Shown in pieces: positions 1 to 7,732 of a stretch of 64,000 bases of DNA. Position 1 is the first letter of the stretch; each line of letters opens with the position of its first letter. The position numbers were made by a program, and so were the translations under genes. Under the pieces are notes generated by a model, which was not told the DNA's origin, did not search any database, and saw nothing but the letters and a program-made list of their open reading frames with translations. The DNA is from G958296245 sp965262055 (GTDB lineage Bacteria; Chloroflexota; Dehalococcoidia; Lucifugimonadales; G958296245), in NCBI GenBank assembly GCA_965262055.1, contig CBDHEI010000002.1, forward strand, positions 372,001 to 436,000. Reading direction: 5' to 3'.

Positions 1-73
1 CCAGCATTGGACTTGGGAAACCCAGTTCACTCGCGCCATGGCCCGGCTGCGAGCCATTCCACTCCCCGCCTGA
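1..73 (+). pseudogene. IS1380-family transposase, C-terminal fragment (cut by window edge)
   Basis: The last 23 codons plus TGA stop of a transposase, identical in sequence to the C-terminus of the complete copy ending at 54250 (tail reads MARLRAIPLPA). It is partial because of the window edge, so its intactness cannot be judged. A reading frame that continues from here through the IS end into the esterase is an artefact of the insertion, because it runs in a different frame from the transposase. Confidence 0.8.
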
Positions 74-332
74 ACTGCCAGCCTGCAACTGACCCAACTT
101 CCCTGAAAACTCGTGCCACCCCGGTCCCGCGAGAGTTCCCTGCTGCGTATTCTCTCGCCATCCCGCGCATCGCAGCTCCCGCAGAGGGCCATAGGGGCGC
201 AAGGCGGCGACTGAAGACCGTTCGCCGACCTCCAATCTACCCCAATGAGCCCAGCCATCTCCCCTGTAGCTCCCTCACCCACCCTGCCGCTGTCCTCACG
301 CCGTCCATCGGTGTCCTTCGGTGGATTCGGGC
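1..332 (+). mobile_element. Right end of an IS1380-family element (5' part outside window)
   Basis: Bases 1-332 match the last ~320 bases of the complete IS1380-type element at 52804-54498: the last 73 coding bases are identical, and the downstream non-coding part is near-identical with a few small indels. Similarity ends at GGATTCGGGC followed by TTAC, the same junction as at the right end of the complete copy. The left end and most of the transposase lie before the window. The element is inserted into an esterase gene whose 3' part follows. Confidence 0.85.
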
Positions 333-1023
333 TTACGTGCCCCTTCACGAGCGGGTGAACACTGCCGGGTTCGCTCTACTGCTGCCCAACGGGGCGCTCG
401 ACGGCCAGGGAATCCGCTTTTGGAACCCCACCGACCGGTGCTGCGATTCCGGCAAGACCGGCGGGGATGACGTCGCCTATCTGACTGAGCTGGTAGCAGG
501 TGCAAGGAAGGTCAAGGACTTCGGGCCGGTGTACTTCTTCGGTTACTCTAACGGCGGGTTTATGTCATACCACATTGCCTGCAAGGGTCTGCCCGGCCTT
601 CGTGCAGTGGCCAGCCTGGCCGGTACGAGCTACGTCGAGGACTCGAGCTGCGACGGCGCACCCGCCGTGTCCGTGTTGCACATCCACGGCACCGCAGACG
701 ACGTGATCCTGTTCGAAGGCGACGAAACTGAGCCGGACCCGAAGGGCGACGGCGAAAGGGCATTCTACGCTGGGGCCCAGGAGATGGTGACGCGCTGGAG
801 CCAGCGGGCCGGCTGCGACTGGCCCGAAGACCCCCAGCCCCATGCCACCCTCGATCTGGACCAATACGTGCCGGGCTTCGAAACCCAAGCATTCCGCCTG
901 GATTCGGGCTGCGCCGAGGGAATCAATATCGAGCTTTGGATGAGCGCGGGCAGCAGCCATTCACCTGGCTACGGAGACGCCTTCGTGGACGCCCTGGTAG
1001 GCTGGCTTCTGTCACAAGAGTAA
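333..1023 (+). pseudogene. PHB-depolymerase-like esterase, 5' end removed by IS1380
   Basis: In frame from about 334 the translation shows an alpha/beta hydrolase of the poly(3-hydroxybutyrate) depolymerase / LpqC-like esterase group. It has LLPNGALDGQGIRFWNPTD and a CCDSGKTGGDDVAYL stretch, a nucleophile elbow GYSNGG, an HIHGTADD segment and a late GSSHSPGYG histidine region. The family normally starts about 60-80 residues earlier with a signal peptide and an HG-type oxyanion loop. Both are absent because the sequence switches to IS1380 at base 332. The remaining ~229 codons end at TAA (1021-1023). Without its start region and oxyanion loop the protein is probably inactive. Family assignment is from motif recognition. 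Confidence 0.7.
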
Positions 1024-1125
1024 TTCCTCCTACCGACGGCGACGTGCGGCCCATGCGAACCGTCATAAGCAGCATCCGCAGAAAGCTGGGCGACGATCCC
1101 TTGGAAGCTGGGGGCAAATCCCTAG
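1020..1125 (+). pseudogene. Possible relic of an OmpR-type winged-helix regulator
   Basis: A short stretch reads GDVRPMRTVISSIRRKLGDD in one frame. This resembles the recognition-helix region of OmpR/PhoB-type effector domains, where (V/I)xxLRRKLGDD is typical. No receiver domain or start lies upstream (the esterase ends at 1023), and the frame is cut at 1125 by the IS1182 insertion. It may be a decayed gene end. The stretch is short, so chance resemblance is possible. Confidence 0.3.
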
Positions 1126-2962
1126 AAGTGCGGACGAAAACCCCTTTGGCGAGGAGCGATTAGGGTGGTGAAGCCCAAGTAGTCAGGATCAACGACCCAC
1201 TCTGCCCGGCCAGAATGGCGCTCCACCGCGCTGTGGAGATGACGGCAAGAGAGCAGTCAGCGGGCCCAGAGGTGATTCCGGCGTAGATTCCGCCCATCTT
1301 CCCAACTTTGCCAGCCACCAGTGTCAGATTGGCCACCGTCGCTGCCATCAACAGCTGGAACAGCGTCTTGGTACGTCCGAAGTACCGCGCCTGCCTCACG
1401 CCAAGCTGTACCAGACGCGCTAACCTGTGCTCCACCACCACTCGCCGCTGACGATACTCTGCATACCCTTCGCTCTTCTGCAACGCACGAGCCCACTGAA
1501 GCATCGCTTCCTGCGGATGAAGTCGCACCGTCCGACCGCTGCCCTTTCCTGATCCCACACACCGCTCTTTTAGCGGACACGCTCCGCAGACCGCCGCGTC
1601 GAACCAGAAGGCTCTCAGTTGGTGGGTGCGACCCGTTCTGTCGGTCCGGGTACCCATCCTGTACAACTTCGAGGTCGTATGCCCCGCGGGGCAGGTGCAG
1701 GTGCCCGACTCCAGGTCTATCTCGAAGTCCTCCTTGGGAAAGCGCTTGCTGTCCGGGCGTCGGGGCAGCTTGGCTATCAGTGTGCGTCCGGCGTCGGCAA
1801 ATGCCTGACGTGTACCGCCATCGCCGTAGGCCGCGTCCCCAATGGTCTCCTCAACCGCTGAGACCGTACCCTCCTCGCTGCGCTCCACCAACTCCAGCGC
1901 GCCGACGTTATCGGAAGCGTTGCCGGGGAGCACGTCCACAGCCGTGATCACCTGTGAGTCGGTGTCCACTGCCACCGACGCCTTGTGTCCGTCGAACCGA
2001 TTACTGCTGCTCTTGTGCCCATGGCGCATCTCGGGGTCATGGACCGATACTATCCGGTCCCGGCTCACTCCCTCCTTCAGCCCCACCCCCTCTTCGGTGC
2101 GCTCAACGTCCTGAAGCAACAACTGCCCCAGCAGCTCGGACGCTTCCACTATCCTTTGGCGCTCAGTGCTGTCCTCGTCCAACAGACCCTGTGTCCGCCG
2201 GGACAGCTTCAGCAGCCTGTCGGCGTCGCCCACTATCCTGCCCAGAAGAGCTGCGCGAGCCTTCTTGTCGTCCCAGTCTATGCACGCATCGCCCTTCACG
2301 CTGCCGCCGGCATATCTCTCGTATCCCCGGGCTGCCGCCCACTCATCCAAATCGCTCCTCTCCACCTCCGACAGCGCACGCACCAGTTTGACTATCCCGT
2401 CCGACAGAAGGTTGTAGGTGTCCTTCACCGCCCCTCGCCCCAGGATGTAGGTCGTGTCCAGAGCCACCTTCATCCGACGACTCTTAAGGTATCCCGTCTC
2501 CCTCGCAAACCGCAGGCTGCGTTCGAACACCTCCCTCACCTTCTCATGCAATATCAGACGCGCTCGAAACAGCTGAAGCGTACTCTTGGCGAACGGCCTG
2601 TCTTCCACTTCGATACCCAGCGCCACCTTCCATCGTATGTCGAAGTCCGCCCTCTGCTTGGCCTCGGCGTCGCTCACCCTGTCATGTGTCTGAAGCAGCA
2701 GTGCGGTCGACAGCAGGCTCGGCGGCACGCTGTCTCTCCCGTTGTCAGCGCAGTACAACTCGGCGAAATCCTCGTCTCCAAACAGACGCCCACGCATAGA
2801 GGCCAGCAGACCATAGAAGCTCCCACGACCAACGTGGTCTATGTACAGCCGGTCGGCCTCCCACAAGCTTCTCTGCTCAGTTCGCTCTCCCAGCATGACC
2901 GCTCTCCCTCATCGTGGATTGCCAGGAGTATAGACCCCTTCTACCACTTTTCGGCCAGACTT
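1126..2962 (-). mobile_element. IS1182-family insertion sequence, complete
   Basis: A 1.84-kb element with imperfect terminal inverted repeats: AAGTGCGGACGAAAA on the left, and AAGTCTGGCCGAAAA as the inverted right end. It is flanked by CTAG at 1122-1125 and 2963-2966, which would be the target duplication. Palindromic targets of this kind are known for the IS1182 family. It carries one transposase gene on the minus strand. The right flank abuts a separate MITE-like repeat, so the element probably landed at the MITE edge. Confidence 0.7.
1160..2896 (-). CDS. IS1182-family transposase
   Basis: 578-residue DDE transposase. It starts at ATG 2896 with a GGAGAG-like ribosome binding site. The N-terminal region contains the DUF772-type segment typical of IS1182/IS5-like transposases (VPPSLLSTALLLQTHDRVSDAEA). 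Candidate catalytic acids are the D in VALDTTYILG, the D in GDAAYGDGG and the E in VVVEHRLARL, which is followed by the conserved R-x-x-FQLLMAATVANL region. A CPLKERCV cysteine cluster lies between the second D and the E. The last ~45 residues after LVAGKVGKMGGIYAG look unrelated to the family and may be read-through to a distal stop. Length fits the family. It acts only in transposition of its own element. Confidence 0.85.
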   Translation of the reverse strand: MLGERTEQRSLWEADRLYIDHVGRGSFYGLLASMRGRLFGDEDFAELYCADNGRDSVPPSLLSTALLLQTHDRVSDAEAKQRADFDIRWKVALGIEVEDRPFAKSTLQLFRARLILHEKVREVFERSLRFARETGYLKSRRMKVALDTTYILGRGAVKDTYNLLSDGIVKLVRALSEVERSDLDEWAAARGYERYAGGSVKGDACIDWDDKKARAALLGRIVGDADRLLKLSRRTQGLLDEDSTERQRIVEASELLGQLLLQDVERTEEGVGLKEGVSRDRIVSVHDPEMRHGHKSSSNRFDGHKASVAVDTDSQVITAVDVLPGNASDNVGALELVERSEEGTVSAVEETIGDAAYGDGGTRQAFADAGRTLIAKLPRRPDSKRFPKEDFEIDLESGTCTCPAGHTTSKLYRMGTRTDRTGRTHQLRAFWFDAAVCGACPLKERCVGSGKGSGRTVRLHPQEAMLQWARALQKSEGYAEYRQRRVVVEHRLARLVQLGVRQARYFGRTKTLFQLLMAATVANLTLVAGKVGKMGGIYAGITSGPADCSLAVISTARWSAILAGQSGSLILTTWASPP

Positions 2963-2965
2963 CTA

Positions 2966-3110
2966 GCAGGCTGCGGAAGAACTCTTCCAAAGTTTCTTCT
3001 GGGCCTCTTCCCTGTTCCCAGGGAAGAGAGGAATTAAATCTGAGGGACACCCTCAGACTCCCGGCAAAGGGGCTCCGCCCCTCTGCACACCCCGTTTTTC
3101 AGCAGCCTGG
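2966..3110. mobile_element. MITE-like element with TA flanks
   Basis: A 145-bp non-coding repeat bounded by GCAGGCTGCGGAAGAAC (2966-2982) and its imperfect inverted copy GTTTTTCAGCAGCCTGG (3094-3110). TA lies on both sides (2964-2965 and 3111-3112), as expected for an IS630/mariner-derived MITE. Inside are two small hairpins: TGAGGG/CCCTCA, and AGGGGC/GCCCCT. No coding capacity is seen. The upstream TA is shared with the CTAG duplication of the IS1182 element. Confidence 0.5.
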
Positions 3111-3359
3111 TAGACCCCCCGCCAGAGGCGAGAACCCTTCTGGACTCCTCATGTGTGGAACTTCCTATAAGGCTCGAACCGGGCCGGTGGCGGACCGGGA
3201 CTTCCCCTGATGCCAGCGACTATCGGCCAATCCGTTTGAGCGCTTGACAAACCGGCGCCGCACCACTGATAACGGTCTCCATCTTTCCTCCGTTCGAAAT
3301 GATCAGGGCGAGTCGTAAGGCATTTTGGAAAGGCCGCCGGGTCGACCCGTATAACCTCA

Positions 3360-4640
3360 GTGAGATGGATGCGGATATTTCCTGAATTGACAGGGCTGTG
3401 GCGCAATAGGGACTTCGTACGCCTGTGGGTCGGCATAACGCTGTCTCAACTCGGCTCAGGGCTCGGGGCTCTTGGCCTTGTGGCCGTGGTAATGCTGGAA
3501 GCATCACCGCTGCAAATGGGTATACTCAGCGGCGCAGGGGTCGCTCCCGGAGTGATGTTCGGGCTCGGCATCGGTGTCTGGGCGGACCGTATGCGCCTCC
3601 GACCGATCCTAGTCATTACGAGCATCGTCCGCGCATTGTCGTTGGCGTCGGTCCCTGCCGCCTTTGCGCTCGATGTACTCTTGATGGAGCAACTCTATGG
3701 GGTGGCTTTCATTAACGGCGTGTGCCGGACCTTCACGAGCGTTTCCTTTGGGGCGTACCTACCCAGAGTGGTAGGTCGGGGCAACCTCGTCGAAGCGAAT
3801 AGCAAGCTCGCGGCCAGTGGGTCGGTCGTGGAGACAAGCGCATTCAGCGTCGGCGGCTGGATCGCCCAACTCGCAAACGCAGTGGCCACGGTAATCACCG
3901 AAGCTTTGAGCTTCGTGCTCTCGGCTCTGTTCTTCCTAGCGATCCGAATACCCGAGTCGGAGGTCTCTTCAAACGACGAGCATCGGAGCACTCTGCGGGA
4001 GGTCTGGGAAGGCCTTGCCTTCGTGTTCGCTAATCCGGTATTGCGTGCATTAGCCGGCAGCGCTGTCGCAGAGGGCCTGCTGCACGGGGGCGTCGGCGCC
4101 GTCATCCTCATCTATGGGGTGCGGGAGTTGGGGCTAGACACAGGTGTTCTGGCGACCATATTCGCCGTGGGTGGTATCAGCTCATTGATAGGTGCAACGT
4201 ACTCTACAAGAGTCGCCCGACTATTTGGCGTGGGCCCCGCGACTGTTGTCGGGTTGCTGTTGTTCGGCATTGGAACCCTCCTGCTCGCGCTGGCCCGAGG
4301 ACCAATTGTGATTGCAGGGGCGATCTTGGTCATCTGGCAACTTTTCGATGCAGCATATACCATCTACGGCATAAACGAAGTGAGTCTGCGACAGGCGGTG
4401 ATTCCGGATGGAATGTTGGGTCGCGTGACTGCCACTTTCCAATTCGTAGGCATTGGGGTTTTTCTGGTGGGGTTGCTCTCGGGAGGGGCGCTGGCCGAAA
4501 TAGTCGGCTTGAGACCGACGCTGGTGGTTGCTGGCGTATGCGGAGTCGTAGGAGCGGTATGGCTATTCCTCTCACCGGTGTGGAAGCTGAGGGAAATTCC
4601 GCATGACGAGGGTAGTCGCAAAATAGACGATATAAACTAA
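3360..4640 (+). CDS. MFS transporter, MFS_3 (EntS/macrolide-efflux-like) type
   Basis: 426-residue inner-membrane protein with the layout of a 12-helix major facilitator of the MFS_3 group (enterobactin exporter or macrolide-efflux-like). It opens with the typical cytoplasmic lead (LTGLWRNRDFVRLWVGITLSQLGSGL), and the helix 2-3 loop has a shortened motif A (GVWADRMRLRPILV). Hydrophobic segments repeat to the C-terminus, with a central cytoplasmic loop rich in charged residues (ESEVSSNDEHRSTLREVWEGL). Such proteins export small amphipathic molecules by proton antiport; the substrate cannot be read from sequence. The GTG at 3360 and the ATG at 3369 are both possible starts, and no strong ribosome binding site is seen. 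An amidohydrolase gene follows 85 bp downstream on the same strand and may be co-transcribed. Confidence 0.85.
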   Translation: MRWMRIFPELTGLWRNRDFVRLWVGITLSQLGSGLGALGLVAVVMLEASPLQMGILSGAGVAPGVMFGLGIGVWADRMRLRPILVITSIVRALSLASVPAAFALDVLLMEQLYGVAFINGVCRTFTSVSFGAYLPRVVGRGNLVEANSKLAASGSVVETSAFSVGGWIAQLANAVATVITEALSFVLSALFFLAIRIPESEVSSNDEHRSTLREVWEGLAFVFANPVLRALAGSAVAEGLLHGGVGAVILIYGVRELGLDTGVLATIFAVGGISSLIGATYSTRVARLFGVGPATVVGLLLFGIGTLLLALARGPIVIAGAILVIWQLFDAAYTIYGINEVSLRQAVIPDGMLGRVTATFQFVGIGVFLVGLLSGGALAEIVGLRPTLVVAGVCGVVGAVWLFLSPVWKLREIPHDEGSRKIDDIN

Positions 4641-4725
4641 CATGTCGCAGCCGACAACTCTGGAGAACATTGGAGCAGAGCCCCAAATAGCAACCCGGTG
4701 TCTATGATCAACAAGGAGGAAGACG

Positions 4726-5580
4726 ATGTCGACTCGCACTCCCATAATTGACTCACAAGTCCATGCCTACGAGCGCAACCGGCCTGAGCGTCCCTGGAGC
4801 GGATTCTTGCAGGGTCCCGATAAGGTCACCGGCGACGATATGGTTGCGGCGATGAACGCAGTCGGCGTTGGCGGGGCTATGTTGGTTTCGCCATTCTCCA
4901 TGTACCGTTACGATGCCAGCTACGCACTCGAGGCATACGCGAAACATCCGGGCAGATTCGGCCTGATCAAGCCATTTGATCCGCAGTCCGAGGCGACCGC
5001 TGATGAGATGGCGGAGTGGGCCGGTACACCTGGTGTAGTCGGCGCTCGACTCATGCTTGTGGGCCAGGCATTCGAAGCGGACGACCCGGGCCCGAATCGC
5101 ATACTAGCTGCCGGCGCCCATGCCGGCGTTCCGGTGAATGTCATGGGTTCGGGCCAGCTGCCCTTACTGCGTGAGCTGGCTCGCCGCCATCCGGATACCC
5201 AAGTGGTGGTTGATCATGTGGGCCTGGTCCAGCCTTTCGAGCCGCCTCCTCCGCCGGAACCATTTGCTGATCTGGCCAACGTGCTTTCGCTGGCAGAATG
5301 CGACAACGTGGCCATCAAGATTTCCGGGGCCTGTACCCTGTCCCATCAGCCGTTTCCGTACCCGGACATCTGGGAGCCTCTGAGCAAGATATTCGACTCG
5401 TTCGGCTTCGATCGATGCATGTGGGGCACCGACTGGACCCGGGCAGTGAAGCTGTTGACCTACGAGCAAGGCGTTGAGGCATTCCGGGTTACCGACCAGC
5501 TTTCGGATTCGGAGCGTTCCGCACTCATGGGCGGGACGCTCGCGAAGATTTACAACTGGTCGCCCGGGATGGGTGCGTAG
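4726..5580 (+). CDS. Amidohydrolase-2 family TIM-barrel hydrolase/decarboxylase
   Basis: 284-residue protein of the Amidohydro_2 superfamily (PF04909-type: metal-dependent hydrolases and decarboxylases such as ACMSD-like enzymes). The start ATG at 4726 has a clear AGGAGG six bases upstream. Visible landmarks are the N-terminal IIDSQVHAYE strand (the usual DxHxH has become DSQVHAY), VVDHVG in the middle (strand-6 histidine) and MWGTDWTRA near the C-terminus (strand-8 aspartate). These match a single-metal barrel. The first HxH being reduced to one histidine is common in lactonase-like members. Substrate is unknown. The preceding MFS gene on the same strand may transport a related compound. Confidence 0.85.
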   Translation: MSTRTPIIDSQVHAYERNRPERPWSGFLQGPDKVTGDDMVAAMNAVGVGGAMLVSPFSMYRYDASYALEAYAKHPGRFGLIKPFDPQSEATADEMAEWAGTPGVVGARLMLVGQAFEADDPGPNRILAAGAHAGVPVNVMGSGQLPLLRELARRHPDTQVVVDHVGLVQPFEPPPPPEPFADLANVLSLAECDNVAIKISGACTLSHQPFPYPDIWEPLSKIFDSFGFDRCMWGTDWTRAVKLLTYEQGVEAFRVTDQLSDSERSALMGGTLAKIYNWSPGMGA

Positions 5581-5634
5581 ATTGAAAACCGGGCGGAGGC
5601 GCTAAGGAGTTCGGTCTCCAAGTAGCGGCTCTGT

Positions 5635-5683
5635 CTACCATCCACGCAGATCAGGGGATGTGACGGGTCTGCGTGGATGGTAG
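5635..5683. terminator. Long perfect hairpin downstream of the amidohydrolase
   Basis: A perfect 16-bp inverted repeat, CTACCATCCACGCAGA (5635-5650) and TCTGCGTGGATGGTAG (5668-5683), with a 17-base loop. It starts 55 bases after the amidohydrolase stop. There is no U-run after it, so it may be a rho-independent-like terminator of poor quality, a processing site or a small palindromic repeat. The rest of 5684-5884 shows no gene. Confidence 0.5.
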
Positions 5684-5884
5684 GTAGTATCGTCTTCGAG
5701 ATGTGGATGGGCCTGTGAGCCACTCCAGGGTCTCCACACTACGGTCATTGTATGGCAGTATGGATGGGGCCAGCACTGTCTAACCTGCTCCACCCCCGAC
5801 TGACAGGCGTGGAGGCTCTTTTCTCCCCCTGTGCATACAGGCCCAAATCTGCCCCAGGCACGCAGGTCCTTCGTGTCCCGTGCA

Positions 5885-5918
5885 TTGACCTGAATAGACG
5901 ACTATTGCTAAAATAGCA
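5885..5918 (+). promoter_or_regulatory. Promoter with overlapping palindromic operator for the TA pair
   Basis: TTGACC (5885-5890) and TAAAAT (5909-5914) are spaced 18 bases apart and resemble a sigma-70 -35/-10 pair. The -10 lies inside a palindrome, TGCTA-AAA-TAGCA (5906-5918). The antitoxin ATG is 28 bases downstream of the palindrome. Phd/YefM antitoxins repress their own promoters through short palindromes, so this is a good autoregulatory operator candidate. Confidence 0.5.
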
Positions 5919-5946
5919 CGGTCAAAACAACAGGTCGGAGTAGCCT

Positions 5947-6198
5947 ATGCGTGAGATTCGATCTACCGAAGCCAAGACGCGTCTGCCCGAACTCCTTCGG
6001 GCGGTGGAGCACGGAGAGACAGTTGCCATAACCCGGCATGGCAAGCGGGTTGCGCACCTGGTTCCCGCTCGTGCAGAGGACCGCGCCAGTCGCGAAAGGG
6101 CGGTGGAGCGGTTCCGGCAGCGTCGCGCCGGCTGGAAGCCCGTGGACTTCTCCACCGAAGAGATACTCGCCTCACGCCATGAGGGTCATCGCCTATGA
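5947..6198 (+). CDS. Type II antitoxin, Phd/YefM family
   Basis: 83-residue antitoxin. The N-terminal ~55 residues form the Phd/YefM DNA-binding fold (REIRSTEAKTRLPELLRAVE, ETVAITRHGKRVAHLVPA). The C-terminal part (ERFRQRRAGWKPVDFSTEEILASRHEGHRL) is the charged, flexible tail that normally wraps the PIN toxin. It should repress its own promoter and neutralise the downstream VapC-like RNase. Its stop overlaps the toxin start in ATGA (6195-6198), so translation is coupled. A GGAG ribosome binding site lies before ATG 5947. The pair stands alone between an amidohydrolase and a methyltransferase. Confidence 0.9.
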   Translation: MREIRSTEAKTRLPELLRAVEHGETVAITRHGKRVAHLVPARAEDRASRERAVERFRQRRAGWKPVDFSTEEILASRHEGHRL

Positions 6199-6599
6199 GG
6201 GGATTAGTTGTCGATGCGTCGGTTGTTGTGGCGTGGCTCTTCGACGACGAGGACGAGCCGCTTGCGGACAGAGCGCTGGACCGACTCGTAAAGGAAGGGG
6301 CGTGGGCGCCGCAACTCTGGCATCTGGAGACGCGCAACTCCTTGCTCACGGCTGAGCGGCGCGGGCGTCTTTCCATGAGAGGGGTCAAGGAGCGCCTGGA
6401 CGCCTTGAAGGGCTTGCCCATCCGAACGGACGCGGACCCCGACCTCGAGTCCGCCTTCGACCTGGCAAGAGCCCATGAGCTGTCCATCTACGACGCCCTC
6501 TATTTGGAGTTGGCCAAGAGGGAGAGCGCAGAGCTCGCGACACTGGACGGGGCGCTTGGCCTGGCTGCCCTCGCCGAAGGGGTGCCGCTATTTGACTAA
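6195..6599 (+). CDS. Type II toxin, VapC-like PIN-domain ribonuclease
   Basis: 134-residue single PIN domain. The four expected acidic residues are visible: D7 in VVDASV, E45 in LWHLETRN, D100 in SIYDALYLELA and D118 in ATLDGAL. Such toxins cut tRNA or rRNA with Mg2+/Mn2+. Length and motif spacing are normal and the gene appears intact. It overlaps the Phd-type antitoxin by four bases, the classic arrangement of a VapBC-like module. The antitoxin is of the Phd class, a frequent VapC partner in this group of bacteria. Confidence 0.92.
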   Translation: MRGLVVDASVVVAWLFDDEDEPLADRALDRLVKEGAWAPQLWHLETRNSLLTAERRGRLSMRGVKERLDALKGLPIRTDADPDLESAFDLARAHELSIYDALYLELAKRESAELATLDGALGLAALAEGVPLFD

Positions 6600-6900
6600 A
6601 ACGCGGCATGGCGTATACCGCTGCGGAACTGGTCTCCCCGGACCCAAGGAACAGGCTGCCGTTCTCTGCGGCGTGTGTCAAGGGCGTAGTAAATAACGGA
6701 CCGGGGAGGCGGGGGCGAGCGTTGAGGAGCGGCGCTTGAAAACTGGACCAGACCGCCGCCTATACGGTTCGATTCCAGTTTGGCGGACGAAAAACCAACT
6801 CAGCGTTGACTTTCGAGCTTCGGTCAAGCGGATGCGGTAGGCGGGGCAGAACTAGGGCCTGACCTGCTGGGCCGTTTACGGCAGTTGAATCTGGCGCCAC
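6600..6900. other. Intergenic stretch between convergent genes
   Basis: The PIN toxin (+) and the methyltransferase (-) converge here. No gene is supported. The only structure seen is an imperfect inverted repeat AAACTGGA (about 6734) / TCCAGTTT (about 6774) around a GGTTCGATTCC string that recalls a tRNA T-arm but lacks the matching stems. Confidence 0.4.
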
Positions 6901-7695
6901 TCATCTGGACGCCCTTATTGAGAACATCTGCGGAAAGCTCTCGTTGTGCCTCGGAAGCCGCCACCAGCCGTCGTTGCCCCGCTCCATCACGGGGTGGGCC
7001 TGGTAGCAGGTGAAGGGAAACTCGTGCAGGAACTCGATCCTCAGCCCCGCGTCGATCAGCGCGCAGACGATATCGCTCAGGCTATGCTGCCACTCGTAGG
7101 TCGGGGTCTCGATTATCTCCTTGCCCGCGTAGCTCGGCTCGCCGCCCTCGAAGAACAGTTCGTGATGGAAGTACCTGTACGTCGGCACCATGTCCCCCGT
7201 CTCCGACGCCTCGAACACCGCCGCGAACGGGTGGAACTCCACGATGTAGAACACGCCAGCCGGCTTGAGGTGGTTACTCACGACCTCAGCCCATCTGGCG
7301 ATGTCGGGCAGCCAGTTCAGGACACCGTATGAGGTGAACACGATGTCGAACTGCTCTTCCAGCGCGTCCGGTAGGTCGTAGATGTTGGAGCTGATGAATC
7401 GAACGCCCAACCCCAACTCCTCATTGAGCGCGCGGGCCAGGCCGATTGCGGTGTCTGAGAAATCCACCCCCGTCGCCTTCGCGCCCAGCCGCGACCACGA
7501 CATCGTATCCAACCCGAAGTGACACTGGAGGTGGAGGAGCGTCTTACCGGATACGTCGCCAACCTCCTGCCGCTCGATGTCGGTTAGCGTTATCCGGCCT
7601 TTCTTGAAGCCCTCCACGTCGTAGAGGTCTGAGACCGCGTGGGCGGGTGTGCGCTCGTCCCAGTTGTTGCGATTAACCGCTAGTCGCTTGTCCAC
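6901..7695 (-). CDS. Class I SAM-dependent methyltransferase
   Basis: 264-residue Rossmann-fold methyltransferase. Motif I reads KTLLHLQCHFGLDTMSW (the GxGxG loop altered to QCHFGLD, as in a known subgroup of small-molecule methyltransferases). Motif II ends in ATGVDFS (acidic residue binding the ribose), a post-II acidic patch is SSNIYDLPD, and motif IV is FDIVFTSYGVLNWLPD. The N-terminal NRNNWDERTPAHA is typical of this subgroup. The substrate is unknown, and a small molecule is more likely than DNA because no NPPY/DPPY motif is present. The start codon is GTG at 7695. The gene is single and convergent with the TA pair. Confidence 0.85.
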   Translation of the reverse strand: MDKRLAVNRNNWDERTPAHAVSDLYDVEGFKKGRITLTDIERQEVGDVSGKTLLHLQCHFGLDTMSWSRLGAKATGVDFSDTAIGLARALNEELGLGVRFISSNIYDLPDALEEQFDIVFTSYGVLNWLPDIARWAEVVSNHLKPAGVFYIVEFHPFAAVFEASETGDMVPTYRYFHHELFFEGGEPSYAGKEIIETPTYEWQHSLSDIVCALIDAGLRIEFLHEFPFTCYQAHPVMERGNDGWWRLPRHNESFPQMFSIRASR

Positions 7696-7732
7696 AATTG
7701 TTTGCCCCTATTCATAGTAGATGTGTTGCTGA

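Noticed and set aside
6715..6790. tRNA-like string GGTTCGATTCC
   Set aside because: The T-loop consensus is present, but neighbouring bases do not form a T-stem, an anticodon arm or an acceptor stem.
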